From Dehalococcoidia bacterium (GTDB lineage Bacteria > Chloroflexota > Dehalococcoidia > Tepidiformales > Tepidiformaceae), in the NCBI GenBank assembly GCA_020850615.1, contig JADZEI010000081.1, positions 52,805 to 116,804 on the forward strand: DNA of 64,000 nucleotides. The letters are read 5' to 3'. Below, piece by piece: positions 33,544 to 42,497 of the stretch (its first letter is position 1; every line of letters begins with the position of its first letter). The position numbers were made by a program, and so were the translations under genes. Under the pieces are notes generated by a model. The model was not told the origin of the DNA and did no database searches. It worked only from the letters and a program-made list of their open reading frames with translations.

Positions 33544-36291
33544 ATGACATCAGCCGCGGCTTCGCGTTACCGGGACCGGTGGACCTGGGAACGGAGCACC
33601 TTCGCCACCCACTGCCTGAACTGCCTCGCAACCTGCCCCTACCGCGTCTATTCGCGGGATGGGCAGGTGCTGTTCGAAGAGCCGGCGGCGGTGTTCGAGC
33701 AGGTGCAGGAGGGCGTGCCGGACCTGAACCCGATGGCATGCCAGAAGGGCAGCGCCTGGAGCGTGCAGCTCGGCTCGCCGGACCGGCTGCTCTACCCGAT
33801 GCGGCGCAAGGGCGAACGCGGCTCGGGTGAATGGGAACGCATCTCCTGGGACGAGGCGCTGACCGAGGTCGCGGACGCGCTCATCGAGGCGATCGACTTC
33901 GAGGGGCCGGAATCGATCGTGTTCGAGGAGACGGTGGAGGGCGGGTTGCTCGCGCAGGCGGCGTACCTGCGGTTCGCCGGGCTCCTGGGCGCGACGACGC
34001 TGGATGCGAACGGGCTGATCAACGACTTCCCGGCGGGCCACCACATCACCTTCGGGAAGTTCTCGTGCGCGAGCTCGGTGGACGACACGTTCCATTCGGA
34101 GCTGATCCTGATCTGGCATTCGAACCCGGCGTACACGTCGATCCCATACGCGCACTTCATCACGGAGGGGCGGTACCACGGGTCGAAAGTCGTGTGCATC
34201 GCGCCGGACTACAGCCCCTCGGCGCTCATCGCCGACACGTTCGTGCCGATCCGGCCGGCGACCGACGCCGCGCTGGCGCTGGCGATGTGCCAGGTGATCA
34301 TCGAAGAGGGCCTGTTCGACCGCGAGTTCGTGCAGTCTCAGACGGACCTGCCGCTGCTGGTCCACCGGGAGAGCGGCCGGTTCCTGCGCGGGCCGGAGCT
34401 CTGGGCGGGCGAGCGGGACGACCAGTTCTACTGGTTCGACGAGGCGACGGGGGCGATCGATGCGGCGCCGCGCGGGTCGCTGGCGCTCGAAGGGTCGCAA
34501 CCGGCGCTCGACGGCACGTTTGAAGCGACCGCTCACGACGGGACGGAGCTCCAGCTGACGACAGTGTGGGAGCTGCTCCGGGCGCGGCTGGCGGCGTACA
34601 CGCCGGAGGCCGCGGGCGAAGTCTGCGGGATCAACCCGGAGGTCATCCGCTCCCTGGCGTTGGATGTCGCGAGCAAGCGGACGAAGATCATCGAAGGGTT
34701 CAACACGCCGAAGTACTACCACGGCGACCTGATGGAGCGGGCGATGTGCCTGCTGCTCGGGCTCACGGGGAACTGGGGGCGGCCGGGGACGGGGATCCAG
34801 GGGCTCGCGCTGGCGGGGCTCGACGGCTACATGCTCTTCGGGATGAAGCAGAAGCGCGGCGTCGCCGAGACGATCCGGGTGATGGAAGGCGTGGAGGCGG
34901 CGATCGAAGGGCTGCGCACGCTGGACCCGGAGGCTTCGGACGAGATCCTGGGGTACGAGCTGCTCCAGCGCGGCGTTGCGGCCGGGACGGCGAGCCCGCC
35001 GGCGTTCTTCCACTTCTACCACTGCGGCTACAAGGACACCTGGAACACGGAGGCGTGGTCCGGGCCGGGCATGACGCGTAGCTTCGAGGAGTACGTCTCG
35101 GACGCGACGCGGCGCGGCTGGTGGGGCGGACTGGTCAAGCCCGGGCCATCGACGGACCCGCAGGTGCTGTTCATCGTCGCGACGAACCCGGTGCGGCGGC
35201 AGCGGGGCGGCTCGGACACGCTGCTGCAGAACCTCTGGCCGCGGCTGGAGAAGGTGGTCGTGGTCGAGAACCGGATGAGCGCGACGGCGCTGCAGGCGGA
35301 CATCCTGCTGCCGGCGGCGATGCAATACGAGCGGCCGAACCTGCAGTACGCGATCACGCACTCATTCCACGTCGGGTTCTCGGAGCAGGCGTGCCCGCCG
35401 GCGGGCGAGGCGCGCACGGAGTGGGAGATCTTCAAGGCGCTTTCGCAGAAGGTGCAGGAGCGGGCGATCGAAAGCGGCACGACGGAGTACCTCGACGGGC
35501 GCCGCCAGCAGCGCCGGCTGGACACGCTGGGCGAGGCATTCACCGCCCAGGGCGCCTACGACAAGGAAGAGACGGTCCTCGACGAGTGGCTGCGCGACAG
35601 CATCGAGGCGGGCACGCTGCCGGAGGGCGCCACGCTCGCGCGGCTGCGGGAGCGGGGCACGGCGCGCTTCTCGGGTCTCGGGATGTTCGCGCCCGGGCTC
35701 TCGCTGGCATCGACGATCGAACCGGACCAGACGGTGACGGCGTTCCAGTGGCACGCCGAGGACGGCGTGCCGTTCCCGACGCTGACCCGGCGGGCGCAGT
35801 TCCTGATCGACCACCCGTGGTTCATCGAGGCGGACGAAGCGCTGCCGTGCCACAAAGAGAACCCGTCGATCGGCGGGGAGTACCCCCTGTTCGTGACGAG
35901 CGGGCACTCGCGCTGGACCGTGCACGCGGTCTCGATGGGGAACCGGATCCTGTCGGACACGCACCGCGGAGAGCCGCTGGGAATCCTGGGCTCAAGCGAT
36001 GCGGAGGCGCGCGGGATCAGCGACGGGGAGCTGGTGCGGGTTTCGAACGACCGGGGCAGCTATACCATCCGCGTGCGCGTTTCGCCGCGGGTCCGTCCGG
36101 GCCAGTTCATCGTCTACAACGGCTGGGAACCGCACATGTTCCCGTCGTGGAAGGGCTCGAACGAAGTCGAGCCGGGGATGGTGAAGTGGCTGCACCTGGT
36201 GAGCCGCTATGGCCACCTGCGGTATCTCCCGTTCGGCTGGCAACCGGTGCCGGCCGACCGTGGTGTCTATGTGGAGGTTTCCAAGGCATGA
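33544..36291 (+). CDS. Type II DMSO-reductase-like molybdoenzyme catalytic subunit 3
   Basis: The 915-aa protein is related to subunits 1 and 2 but has a different N-terminal cluster, HCLNCLATC (His23, Cys24, Cys27, Cys31), which matches the HxxxCxxxC form of the family. The fourth cysteine is in NPMACQKG. The likely Mo-ligand aspartate is in GLINDFPAG. Shared segments include YYHGDLMERAMCLLLGLTGN and WTVHAVSMGN. There is no Tat signal. It lies downstream of a complete alpha-gamma-beta-delta set, so it may use the same beta and gamma as subunit 2 or be a second enzyme of the same pathway. It overlaps the next gene by 4 bases. Confidence 0.85.
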   Translation: MTSAAASRYRDRWTWERSTFATHCLNCLATCPYRVYSRDGQVLFEEPAAVFEQVQEGVPDLNPMACQKGSAWSVQLGSPDRLLYPMRRKGERGSGEWERISWDEALTEVADALIEAIDFEGPESIVFEETVEGGLLAQAAYLRFAGLLGATTLDANGLINDFPAGHHITFGKFSCASSVDDTFHSELILIWHSNPAYTSIPYAHFITEGRYHGSKVVCIAPDYSPSALIADTFVPIRPATDAALALAMCQVIIEEGLFDREFVQSQTDLPLLVHRESGRFLRGPELWAGERDDQFYWFDEATGAIDAAPRGSLALEGSQPALDGTFEATAHDGTELQLTTVWELLRARLAAYTPEAAGEVCGINPEVIRSLALDVASKRTKIIEGFNTPKYYHGDLMERAMCLLLGLTGNWGRPGTGIQGLALAGLDGYMLFGMKQKRGVAETIRVMEGVEAAIEGLRTLDPEASDEILGYELLQRGVAAGTASPPAFFHFYHCGYKDTWNTEAWSGPGMTRSFEEYVSDATRRGWWGGLVKPGPSTDPQVLFIVATNPVRRQRGGSDTLLQNLWPRLEKVVVVENRMSATALQADILLPAAMQYERPNLQYAITHSFHVGFSEQACPPAGEARTEWEIFKALSQKVQERAIESGTTEYLDGRRQQRRLDTLGEAFTAQGAYDKEETVLDEWLRDSIEAGTLPEGATLARLRERGTARFSGLGMFAPGLSLASTIEPDQTVTAFQWHAEDGVPFPTLTRRAQFLIDHPWFIEADEALPCHKENPSIGGEYPLFVTSGHSRWTVHAVSMGNRILSDTHRGEPLGILGSSDAEARGISDGELVRVSNDRGSYTIRVRVSPRVRPGQFIVYNGWEPHMFPSWKGSNEVEPGMVKWLHLVSRYGHLRYLPFGWQPVPADRGVYVEVSKA

Positions 36292-37763
36292 CCTCGACAG
36301 CAGTTCGTGGCGGGAGCCCCGAACCCATCACCCTCACACCCGCCGAACACGCGGCCATCGCGCGCGTATTCGAAGGCGGGCCATCCATCTTCGGGGCGCT
36401 TTCGACGGTGCGGACGCGGCGCATGGGCCTCGGGTATCGCAGCGAGACCGGCGAGTCCGAATCATTCGACTGGTCGAGCCACATGGTCGTGCGGCAGCGG
36501 GAGGGGCCGCTGGCGTTCGAATCGCCGACGGGGCCGCGGCCGCTTTCGGAGGTGGAGGAGGCGCTGATCGCGTGGGCGGCGCTGGGGCCGAACGGCATCG
36601 TGACGGCGGACATCCCGGTGCAGGGCGACCTTTCGAGCCTGCTTTCGTGGGCGGGGCGCACGGTCCCGGCTTCGAGCAACGACCAGGGCGTCGAGCTGTT
36701 CATCGTCAACGACGACGGGGTGCACCTCTACCGGCCGGGCACGGAGCGGATGGCGCCGGTCGAGATCTCCGGGCCGGACGACTACTGGAAGATCCTGCAC
36801 TGGTACCGGGCCGGCCGGGTGCGCATTTCGGACAAGCGGCCGGATGTGGCGTGGGCGACGGCGCCGCCGGGCACGCACAACGTGAACACGATGGGCGCGC
36901 TGCAGTACAACGCGAACCGGCCGGGGAGCACGTGGTTCCTGCCGGTCGGCGATGTTGGGCTGGAGTGGGTGAACCTGCTGCTGTCGTCGTACCAGTTCGG
37001 CGGGTTCTACCTGCAGGACCCGCAGACGGACAAGCCGGCGGGCTGCGAGCAGTGGATCCGCCCGGGCTTCCTGGAGGTGGGCTTCCCGCTGCCGATCTTC
37101 GACGAGCTGGCGCTGATGCAGCACGTGACCGAGGTGGCCTGCGTGGTGCAGAACATCCGGCTGGCGTGCGAGGCGATGGGGCTGGGCGCGTGGGCGATGG
37201 GTGGCTACTCGGACGACCTGCTGCTCGGCGCCTACCCGGACGTCGCGCGGGGCCTCGGGTTCTCGTTCCTGGAGCGCGAACCGTCGCGCAACCCATCGAA
37301 GACGGCGACGTGCCAGGGTCTGCCGGGCGTGCTCGATGCGGCGATGACACCGTCGCGGAAGTTCCCGACGGCGGAGGCGCTGGTGCGGCACGTGGTGGAC
37401 CTGCGCTACGCACGGGGCGCGCACCTTTCGCCCATCGACAACTGGGGCGAGCGCAACGGCGGACCGTTCCGGGACGACGTGCGCGAGCGCATCCTCGAGC
37501 ACCCGCGGGCGCACATCCCCGACTGGGTGGTGGAGGCGGCGATCGAGACGGTGCGGTACCTGGTGGACAAGTATGGCGCGGCGCCGGCGTACGTGAACCC
37601 GGTGCGGGCGAAGTTCTCGTGCCAGGTGCACCACACGGACCTGGACTACTACCGGCGGTATCACACGGGCGGCGAGGAGCCGTACCTGGCGACGCCGCAG
37701 CTGCTCTCGCACTTCCGCGACTGGCACCCGGGCGAGCCGGACCTCTACGAGCGGGGGCGCTGA
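36288..37763 (+). CDS. Nitroreductase-like protein of unknown function
   Basis: The 491-aa protein is not clearly assigned. The central part LACEAMGLGAWAMGG resembles the FMN-binding or dimer region of nitroreductase-fold proteins. The N-terminal region (VRTRRMGLGYRS) may be the usual start of the fold. The length is about twice that of a normal nitroreductase, so a fused or extended form is likely. Cysteines are few and no metal motif is seen. It is coupled by an ATGA overlap to the third catalytic subunit and followed 1 bp later by a membrane protein, so it probably works with that enzyme. Confidence 0.45.
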   Translation: MTSTAVRGGSPEPITLTPAEHAAIARVFEGGPSIFGALSTVRTRRMGLGYRSETGESESFDWSSHMVVRQREGPLAFESPTGPRPLSEVEEALIAWAALGPNGIVTADIPVQGDLSSLLSWAGRTVPASSNDQGVELFIVNDDGVHLYRPGTERMAPVEISGPDDYWKILHWYRAGRVRISDKRPDVAWATAPPGTHNVNTMGALQYNANRPGSTWFLPVGDVGLEWVNLLLSSYQFGGFYLQDPQTDKPAGCEQWIRPGFLEVGFPLPIFDELALMQHVTEVACVVQNIRLACEAMGLGAWAMGGYSDDLLLGAYPDVARGLGFSFLEREPSRNPSKTATCQGLPGVLDAAMTPSRKFPTAEALVRHVVDLRYARGAHLSPIDNWGERNGGPFRDDVRERILEHPRAHIPDWVVEAAIETVRYLVDKYGAAPAYVNPVRAKFSCQVHHTDLDYYRRYHTGGEEPYLATPQLLSHFRDWHPGEPDLYERGR

Positions 37764-37764
37764 G

Positions 37765-38316
37765 ATGCCGGACGACTTCGCGACGTGGCAACACATCATC
37801 TTCGGGTACCTGCACGACATCGCGATTGCGGTGTACTTCGGAGGGGCGGTGGCGATGGAGTTCGTGCTCGGGCCGGCGCAGGCATCGATCCCGCCGGCCC
37901 AGGCGCAGGTCATGGGCCAGAAGACGGCGGACCGGTTCCTCTGGCTGGTCTGGGGGTCGCTGGCGCTGATCTTCGTGACGGGCGTGTTGCGGCTGGCGCG
38001 AATGGAGATGCTGAGCTGGAGCTGGCCGTTCGTCGAAGACCCGCTCGTGCTTTCGGAGAGCTACGGGCGGACGCTGCTGGCGATGGTGCTGCTGTGGTGC
38101 GTGCTCGTGGTGAACGGGGCGCTAATCACGTTCGTCTTCCGGCCGCGGCTGGCGGGGAAGCTGACCCCCGGGACCGGCGGGGCCCAGCTGGCAGCGGCGC
38201 AGACGGCGAAGATCCAGGCGGCGACCTGGGTGCAGCGGTTGACGCGGATCGACATCGGCGTGACGCTGCTCATCGCGCTGATGGGCGCGTCGCTCGGCTG
38301 GGGAGGCCTGATCTGA
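37765..38316 (+). CDS. Four-helix membrane protein, CopD/HemJ-like, copy 1
   Basis: The 183-aa protein has about four membrane helices. The first helix reads YLHDIAIAVYFGGAVAMEF, with a histidine at its start. A conserved ESYGRTLLAMVLLWC region follows. The pattern of helix-start histidine and aromatic-glycine-glycine motif recalls CopD and HemJ-type proteins, some of which bind haem b. It may be the membrane anchor or quinone-linked part of the molybdoenzyme system, in place of NarI, but this is inference. The following gene is a paralogue. Confidence 0.55.
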   Translation: MPDDFATWQHIIFGYLHDIAIAVYFGGAVAMEFVLGPAQASIPPAQAQVMGQKTADRFLWLVWGSLALIFVTGVLRLARMEMLSWSWPFVEDPLVLSESYGRTLLAMVLLWCVLVVNGALITFVFRPRLAGKLTPGTGGAQLAAAQTAKIQAATWVQRLTRIDIGVTLLIALMGASLGWGGLI

Positions 38317-38343
38317 CGCGCGACGACGACGAGGGGGAGAGCC

Positions 38344-38871
38344 GTGGACACGCTGCTTGCTGCGGTCCACGCCGTGTCCTGGGCGGTGTATGTGGGGGGC
38401 GCCATCACGATGGAGTGGGTGCTTCGCTACGCCCAGCGGACGATGCCGCCCTCGCAGGTAGGGGTGGTGTGCAAGAACGCGGGGATGCGCTACCGCTGGT
38501 TCGGGCTGGGCTCGCTGGCGGTCATCGGCGCGACGGGCGCGGCGATGTTCCTGCGGATCGACGAGGCGGAGCTGGCCGCGCGGGCGGGTGCGCCCGAACT
38601 GAGCCTCGGCGACCCGTATGGTCGGACGATGCTGGTGCTGACGATCGCCTGGCTGGCGCTGGCGGCGACGGTTTTGCTGATGGCGTTCTGGCTGCACCCG
38701 GCGCAGCGCAAGCGGTCGCTGCCGGAGATGACCCAGTCGGACGTGGCGCGCGAACGGCAACGGGTGGGGCAGGCGATCGGGCGGATGGACAAGGCGCTCA
38801 AGTTCGAGCTCGTGGTATCGGTGGCCGCCATCGGGGTCGGCGCATCGTTGAACGCCGGCGGGCTGTTCTAG
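38344..38871 (+). CDS. Four-helix membrane protein, CopD/HemJ-like, copy 2
   Basis: The 175-aa protein is a paralogue of the previous gene. It has the same layout: AVHAVSWAVYVGGAITMEWV in helix 1, RYRWFGLGSLAVIGATG in helix 2, and DPYGRTMLVLTIAW in helix 3. The two proteins probably form a heterodimer in the membrane. The start is GTG 38344 with GGGGGAGAG upstream. A quinone- or haem-linked role next to the molybdoenzymes is inferred from context. Confidence 0.55.
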   Translation: MDTLLAAVHAVSWAVYVGGAITMEWVLRYAQRTMPPSQVGVVCKNAGMRYRWFGLGSLAVIGATGAAMFLRIDEAELAARAGAPELSLGDPYGRTMLVLTIAWLALAATVLLMAFWLHPAQRKRSLPEMTQSDVARERQRVGQAIGRMDKALKFELVVSVAAIGVGASLNAGGLF

Positions 38872-38891
38872 TCGGCTGAAGGAGGTACGGC

Positions 38892-40082
38892 ATGCCCAAG
38901 ACGATCGCCATCACGCCTTCCTGGTACTGGCCCGCGGGGATCCCACGGGTGGTTGGCGTGCCGCCGTTCCTCGTTTCGGACCTCTGCATCGAGCGGCAGG
39001 TGCGGGACCGGCCGGGCGCGCCGGCGCTCATCGACGCAAGCGGGACGCTGACGTTCGCGGAGCTGGCGTCGGAGGTCGAGCGGCGGGCGAAACCGCTTGC
39101 GGCGGCGGCCGGCGAGGCGCGGCTGGCCGTGCTGCCGGGCGCGCTGACGCGAGAGAACGTGCTGCAGCTGCTGGCCGGGCTCTCGGCGGGCGTGCGGCTG
39201 CGGATCGCGCCGCCGACGAGCGATGCGGGTTCGCTGGCAGGACAGATCGGGGCGCCCGTGGTGGCGGGGAACCAGCCCGCGGGCGAGGAAGCGGCGATGT
39301 TGCCGCGCGTCGCGCCGGCGAGCCCTGCCGTCTGTATCGACGGCGGCAAGGCGCCGGCCTGGCACTCGAACCGGTCGCTGCTGGCGATGGCGATTTCGAT
39401 GACAACCTTCCTCGATGCGGAGCGCGGCGCCCCGTGGCTGGTGACGCTGCCGCTGAGCCGGTGGGAGGGGCTGATGGCGGTCCTGGCCCCGCTCTACCTG
39501 GGCGGGCCGGTGGTGCTGGCCCCGGAGCGCGCGGACGCGGACGGGCTGATCGGGCTCGTGTCGAAGTTCGGCGCGCGGTATGTCGCTGCCCCGCTGGAGC
39601 CGTTCGCGCAGGCATGCAAGGATGCCAAGCGCGCCGCGAAGGACGCGCGCCGGCAGCTGGCGGCGGCGCTGCTCGCGGTCGACGGGCCGTTCGACCCGGA
39701 CCAGCGGCGGCGCGTGGGCAAGTCGCTGGAGTGCCCGGCACTGACGTTCTGGGGGACGGCCGAGACGGGGCCGGTGTTCGCGGCGCACCCATCCTGGTAC
39801 CTCGACGAATCGGTCGGGTTGCCGATGACGAACGCGCACGTGGTGCCGGTGGAGCCGCGCGGCGGGCAGCCGCTGCCGGCGCTCTGGGAGCTGGTGGAGA
39901 TGGCGGAAGTGACGGCGTTCACGCCCTCGCTCATGACCGGCTACGAGGGCGAGGATGTGACGGCGCGGTTCAGCGGCGTCTGCTTCCGGACGGGCATGAT
40001 GGCGTCGTCGGACGCCAACGGGATGGTGTACCTGCTCGGGGAGCAGCGCGTGGGCGAGCTGCGGTACCGGGACGGATACTGA
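38892..40082 (+). CDS. Degenerate acyl-CoA-synthetase-like (ANL family) protein
   Basis: The 396-aa protein resembles the N-terminal part of AMP-forming acyl-CoA synthetases: DLCIERQVRDRPGAPALID, LTFAELASEVERRAK, LPLSRWEGLMAVLAPLYLGG and a FWGTAETGP segment like the A5 motif. The P-loop motif A3 (usually TSGTTG) is replaced by DGGKAPAW. The C-terminal lid with the catalytic lysine is missing, because the gene ends at RYRDGY. It is thus unlikely to adenylate a substrate and may bind an acyl or CoA ligand or be a regulatory relic. It ends the plus-strand operon and has AAGGAGG 7 bases upstream. Confidence 0.6.
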   Translation: MPKTIAITPSWYWPAGIPRVVGVPPFLVSDLCIERQVRDRPGAPALIDASGTLTFAELASEVERRAKPLAAAAGEARLAVLPGALTRENVLQLLAGLSAGVRLRIAPPTSDAGSLAGQIGAPVVAGNQPAGEEAAMLPRVAPASPAVCIDGGKAPAWHSNRSLLAMAISMTTFLDAERGAPWLVTLPLSRWEGLMAVLAPLYLGGPVVLAPERADADGLIGLVSKFGARYVAAPLEPFAQACKDAKRAAKDARRQLAAALLAVDGPFDPDQRRRVGKSLECPALTFWGTAETGPVFAAHPSWYLDESVGLPMTNAHVVPVEPRGGQPLPALWELVEMAEVTAFTPSLMTGYEGEDVTARFSGVCFRTGMMASSDANGMVYLLGEQRVGELRYRDGY

Positions 40083-40164
40083 GGCGTAAAGGCGTGAAGG
40101 CGTAGAGTGGCGTCCGCCGCGGTGGCGGGTGAGTCGTCGCTGAGGCAGCCGAGCCGTACGCGCC

Positions 40165-40196
40165 AGGCAAGAGGCGCGCCCCGGTTGGCGTTGCCT
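40165..40196. terminator. Candidate hairpin between convergent molybdoenzyme operons
   Basis: An aggcaa/ttgcct stem with a GC-rich inner part lies between the converging ends of the ANL-like gene and the minus-strand chaperone gene, touching the latter's stop codon. The stem is short and there is no clear T-run. Confidence 0.35.
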
Positions 40197-40795
40197 TATG
40201 TAGTGGCGAGGTCGTGGGTGGTGAGGGTGGCGGTGAGGGTGACCGCGGTGCGGTAGAAGGGGTGGGCGGCGCGGTCCGCAAGGCGGGCGTGGGTCTGGCG
40301 GGCCCAGGGGGCGAGGTGGCGATCGAGGAGGTCGCGGCGGGCGCGTGCGAAGGCGCCGCCGGGGGCTTGGGCGGCTTCGCCGGCGGCGAGGAAGCGCGCG
40401 AACTCGAGGACCGTCGGGACGAAGTCGGGGAGGTCGTTGAGGCCGTCGCGGGTGCTGAGCCCGAAGTGGCGATAGAGACGCAAGAGCTCCTCCATCGCGT
40501 CGCGGCGCCGAGGGGCGTAGACGCCGGTGTACATCGGCGTGGCCGGGCCGTCGGGGACGTCGAAGAGGCGGATGTACTCGCGTTCGAGCTCCTTCGGGGC
40601 GAGCGCGACCGGGCCGATGGCGTCGAGGTCCGGTGTTTCGAGGCCGGGCAGGTGAGCGGCGATGTGCCCGGCCGCCGAACGCAGGGCGCCATCGCGGATG
40701 GCCGCTTCGAGCGCGGTCCCCGGGAACGATAGCAACTCGGCGAGGAGCCCGTAGCAATCCGCGAGGGCGCTGCCCTGCCCGGCGGGGGCGGTCAT
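40196..40795 (-). CDS. TorD/DmsD-family molybdoenzyme chaperone (delta), second copy
   Basis: The 199-aa helical protein has the family layout: CYGLLAELLSFPGTAL at the start, LEREYIRLFDVPDGPATPMY with the EYIRLF core, and the closing HLAPWARQTHARLAD. It probably serves the minus-strand catalytic subunit 4. It overlaps the beta gene by 4 bases and is the last gene of that operon. Confidence 0.85.
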   Translation of the reverse strand: MTAPAGQGSALADCYGLLAELLSFPGTALEAAIRDGALRSAAGHIAAHLPGLETPDLDAIGPVALAPKELEREYIRLFDVPDGPATPMYTGVYAPRRRDAMEELLRLYRHFGLSTRDGLNDLPDFVPTVLEFARFLAAGEAAQAPGGAFARARRDLLDRHLAPWARQTHARLADRAAHPFYRTAVTLTATLTTHDLATT

Positions 40796-41835
40796 CGCGC
40801 GGGCGGCCGGTCGAGCCCGGCGGGGTTTTCGGTGAACGGCCCGAGGAGGTCATTCCACTCGCGCGAGATCAGCATGTCCATGAGCGCCGACTGGCCCCCG
40901 GAGGCGACGGTCTCGCGCTCCTGCTGGATGGTCGCGAGCGCAGCATCGACGCCGGGCCCGAAGAGCTCGCGCAGGTACTCGGTCGGGACGCGGGGGTTCG
41001 CCTCGTCGAACTCGCCGCGCTCGTTGAAGGCGGGCGGCGAGAGCGGCGGGATGTAGAAGACGTTGGGCTCGGTGCCGAAGTCCGCGCGGAGCGGCAGGGC
41101 AACCTTCCATTCGTGTACGAGCTGGTAGGGGTGCCCCTGGCGGTTCTCCATGTAGTCGATGTGGCGGGCGCGGCCGGGGCACTGGCGCACGCACGCGGGC
41201 GCGACGCCGGCTTCGAGCCGCGGGTAGCAGCCGATGCACTTCTGGGCGACGGCGCGGACAGGGTTGAAGTAGATCCGCTTGTAGGGGCAGGCCTCGGCGC
41301 AGAAGCGGTAGCCGTGGCAGCGCTCCTCGTCGACGAGGATGATGCCGTCCTCTTCGCGGCGGTAGAGGGAGTCGCGGGGGCACGCTTCAAGGCAGGCCGG
41401 GCGCGAACAGTTAGCGCAGACCTGCTGAAGGTAGAAGTAATAGGAGTTCGGGTAGGTACCTCCGCCGAGATCCTCGTCCCAGTTCGGACCCCACTCGGGG
41501 GGCGCGCCATCGCGACCGGTGGGGTGGAGCGGGATGCGCTCGCCCTGGGCCTCGAAGGTGGCGGCGTGGTCGAAGCTCCAGGCTTCGCCGTATTCGGCGA
41601 GCGAGGGGAAACGGCCGGGGACGGGCTCGCCATCGCTATAGCCGCCGCCGTGGCTGAAGGCGTCGCGCGGGGTGCCGCGGCCGGGCATGGTGTTGACGAT
41701 GTTCCACCACATCGCCTCCATGCCGGGGGCGTCGGTCCAGAGCGTCTTGCAGGCAACCGTGCACGACTGACAGCCGAGACACTTGTTGAGGTCGAAGACC
41801 ATGGCGAGCTGGCGGCCGGGTGCGGTCGCGGTCAT
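40792..41835 (-). CDS. Four-cluster iron-sulfur beta subunit (EbdB/NarH-like), second copy
   Basis: The 347-aa protein has the same four cysteine groups as the other beta subunit: CLGCQSCTVAC, CANCSRPACLEAC, CHGYRFCAEACPYK and CIGCYPRLEAG followed by CVRQCPGRA. It passes electrons between the catalytic and gamma subunits of the minus-strand enzyme. It overlaps gamma and delta by 4 bases each. Confidence 0.9.
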   Translation of the reverse strand: MTATAPGRQLAMVFDLNKCLGCQSCTVACKTLWTDAPGMEAMWWNIVNTMPGRGTPRDAFSHGGGYSDGEPVPGRFPSLAEYGEAWSFDHAATFEAQGERIPLHPTGRDGAPPEWGPNWDEDLGGGTYPNSYYFYLQQVCANCSRPACLEACPRDSLYRREEDGIILVDEERCHGYRFCAEACPYKRIYFNPVRAVAQKCIGCYPRLEAGVAPACVRQCPGRARHIDYMENRQGHPYQLVHEWKVALPLRADFGTEPNVFYIPPLSPPAFNERGEFDEANPRVPTEYLRELFGPGVDAALATIQQERETVASGGQSALMDMLISREWNDLLGPFTENPAGLDRPPAR

Positions 41836-42497
41836 GCCTTTCCCTCCAGGCGGGGTACTTCAAGCGCCAGCCATGCGGGTGTGTGGGAGGCGAGCCCGGC
41901 CCGCTCTTCGTTGGCGCCCTGCCAGATGGCGATGCCGAAGGGCAGGTCGCCGGTGCGAAGGGGGACCCCGGCGGCGGTAAGCGACCGCCGGAAGACGACG
42001 GCCCACTCGCCGTGGTCCCAGGCCGCGTCGGCGGTCAGGTCGTGGTGCGGGCGGCGCTCGGAGGTGCCGGCGCCGCGGGCGGTGAGGACGAACGGCAGGG
42101 ACGTGCCGGCGCGCCAGTGCCAGGCTTCGACGGGCGACCGGTCATCGCCCATGGTGGCGAGCACGGCTTCGCGGCCATCGGCCGGGAAGAGGAGGGCGCA
42201 GGCGTCGGCGTAGACGTTGTTGTCGGTGATGCCGGTGCGCGGCGAGGGCGCCGCCCAGCGGAGCCGGACGTGCAGGGCCCCGCCAGCAACGGCGGCGGCG
42301 ACGGCAACCGACGGCAGCGTTCCGTAGGAGCGCGCCGCCCAGGCTGTTCGGACATAGGCCGAGGGCTGTGCCTCGAGCGGGGTTGGGGCGAGCGGGACCG
42401 CGTGCTCGCCGGCCTGCGTCCACGCGGTGCCCCTCGGGGCCAGGTCAGCGGCCGCGGCCGCGAGGTGGGCCGGTATGCGGAGCATCGTCGCGGTCAT
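41832..42497 (-). CDS. Haem-b-type gamma subunit (EbdC/DdhC family), second copy
   Basis: The 221-aa protein resembles the EbdC/DdhC gamma subunit and the first gamma gene. Shared features are SAYVRTAWAARSYGT, a DACALLFP segment, ATMGDDRSPVEAWHW with a methionine at the position expected for haem binding, and the GIAIWQGANEERAGLAS close. It has no signal peptide, unlike periplasmic relatives. It overlaps the catalytic and beta genes by 4 bases each, so the four subunits are made in a fixed order. Confidence 0.78.
   Translation of the reverse strand: MTATMLRIPAHLAAAAADLAPRGTAWTQAGEHAVPLAPTPLEAQPSAYVRTAWAARSYGTLPSVAVAAAVAGGALHVRLRWAAPSPRTGITDNNVYADACALLFPADGREAVLATMGDDRSPVEAWHWRAGTSLPFVLTARGAGTSERRPHHDLTADAAWDHGEWAVVFRRSLTAAGVPLRTGDLPFGIAIWQGANEERAGLASHTPAWLALEVPRLEGKA

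Noticed and set aside
37765..38871. The two membrane proteins as NarI-type or NrfD-type molybdoenzyme anchors
   Set aside because: They lack the paired haem histidines of NarI and are too short with too few helices for NrfD/PsrC.
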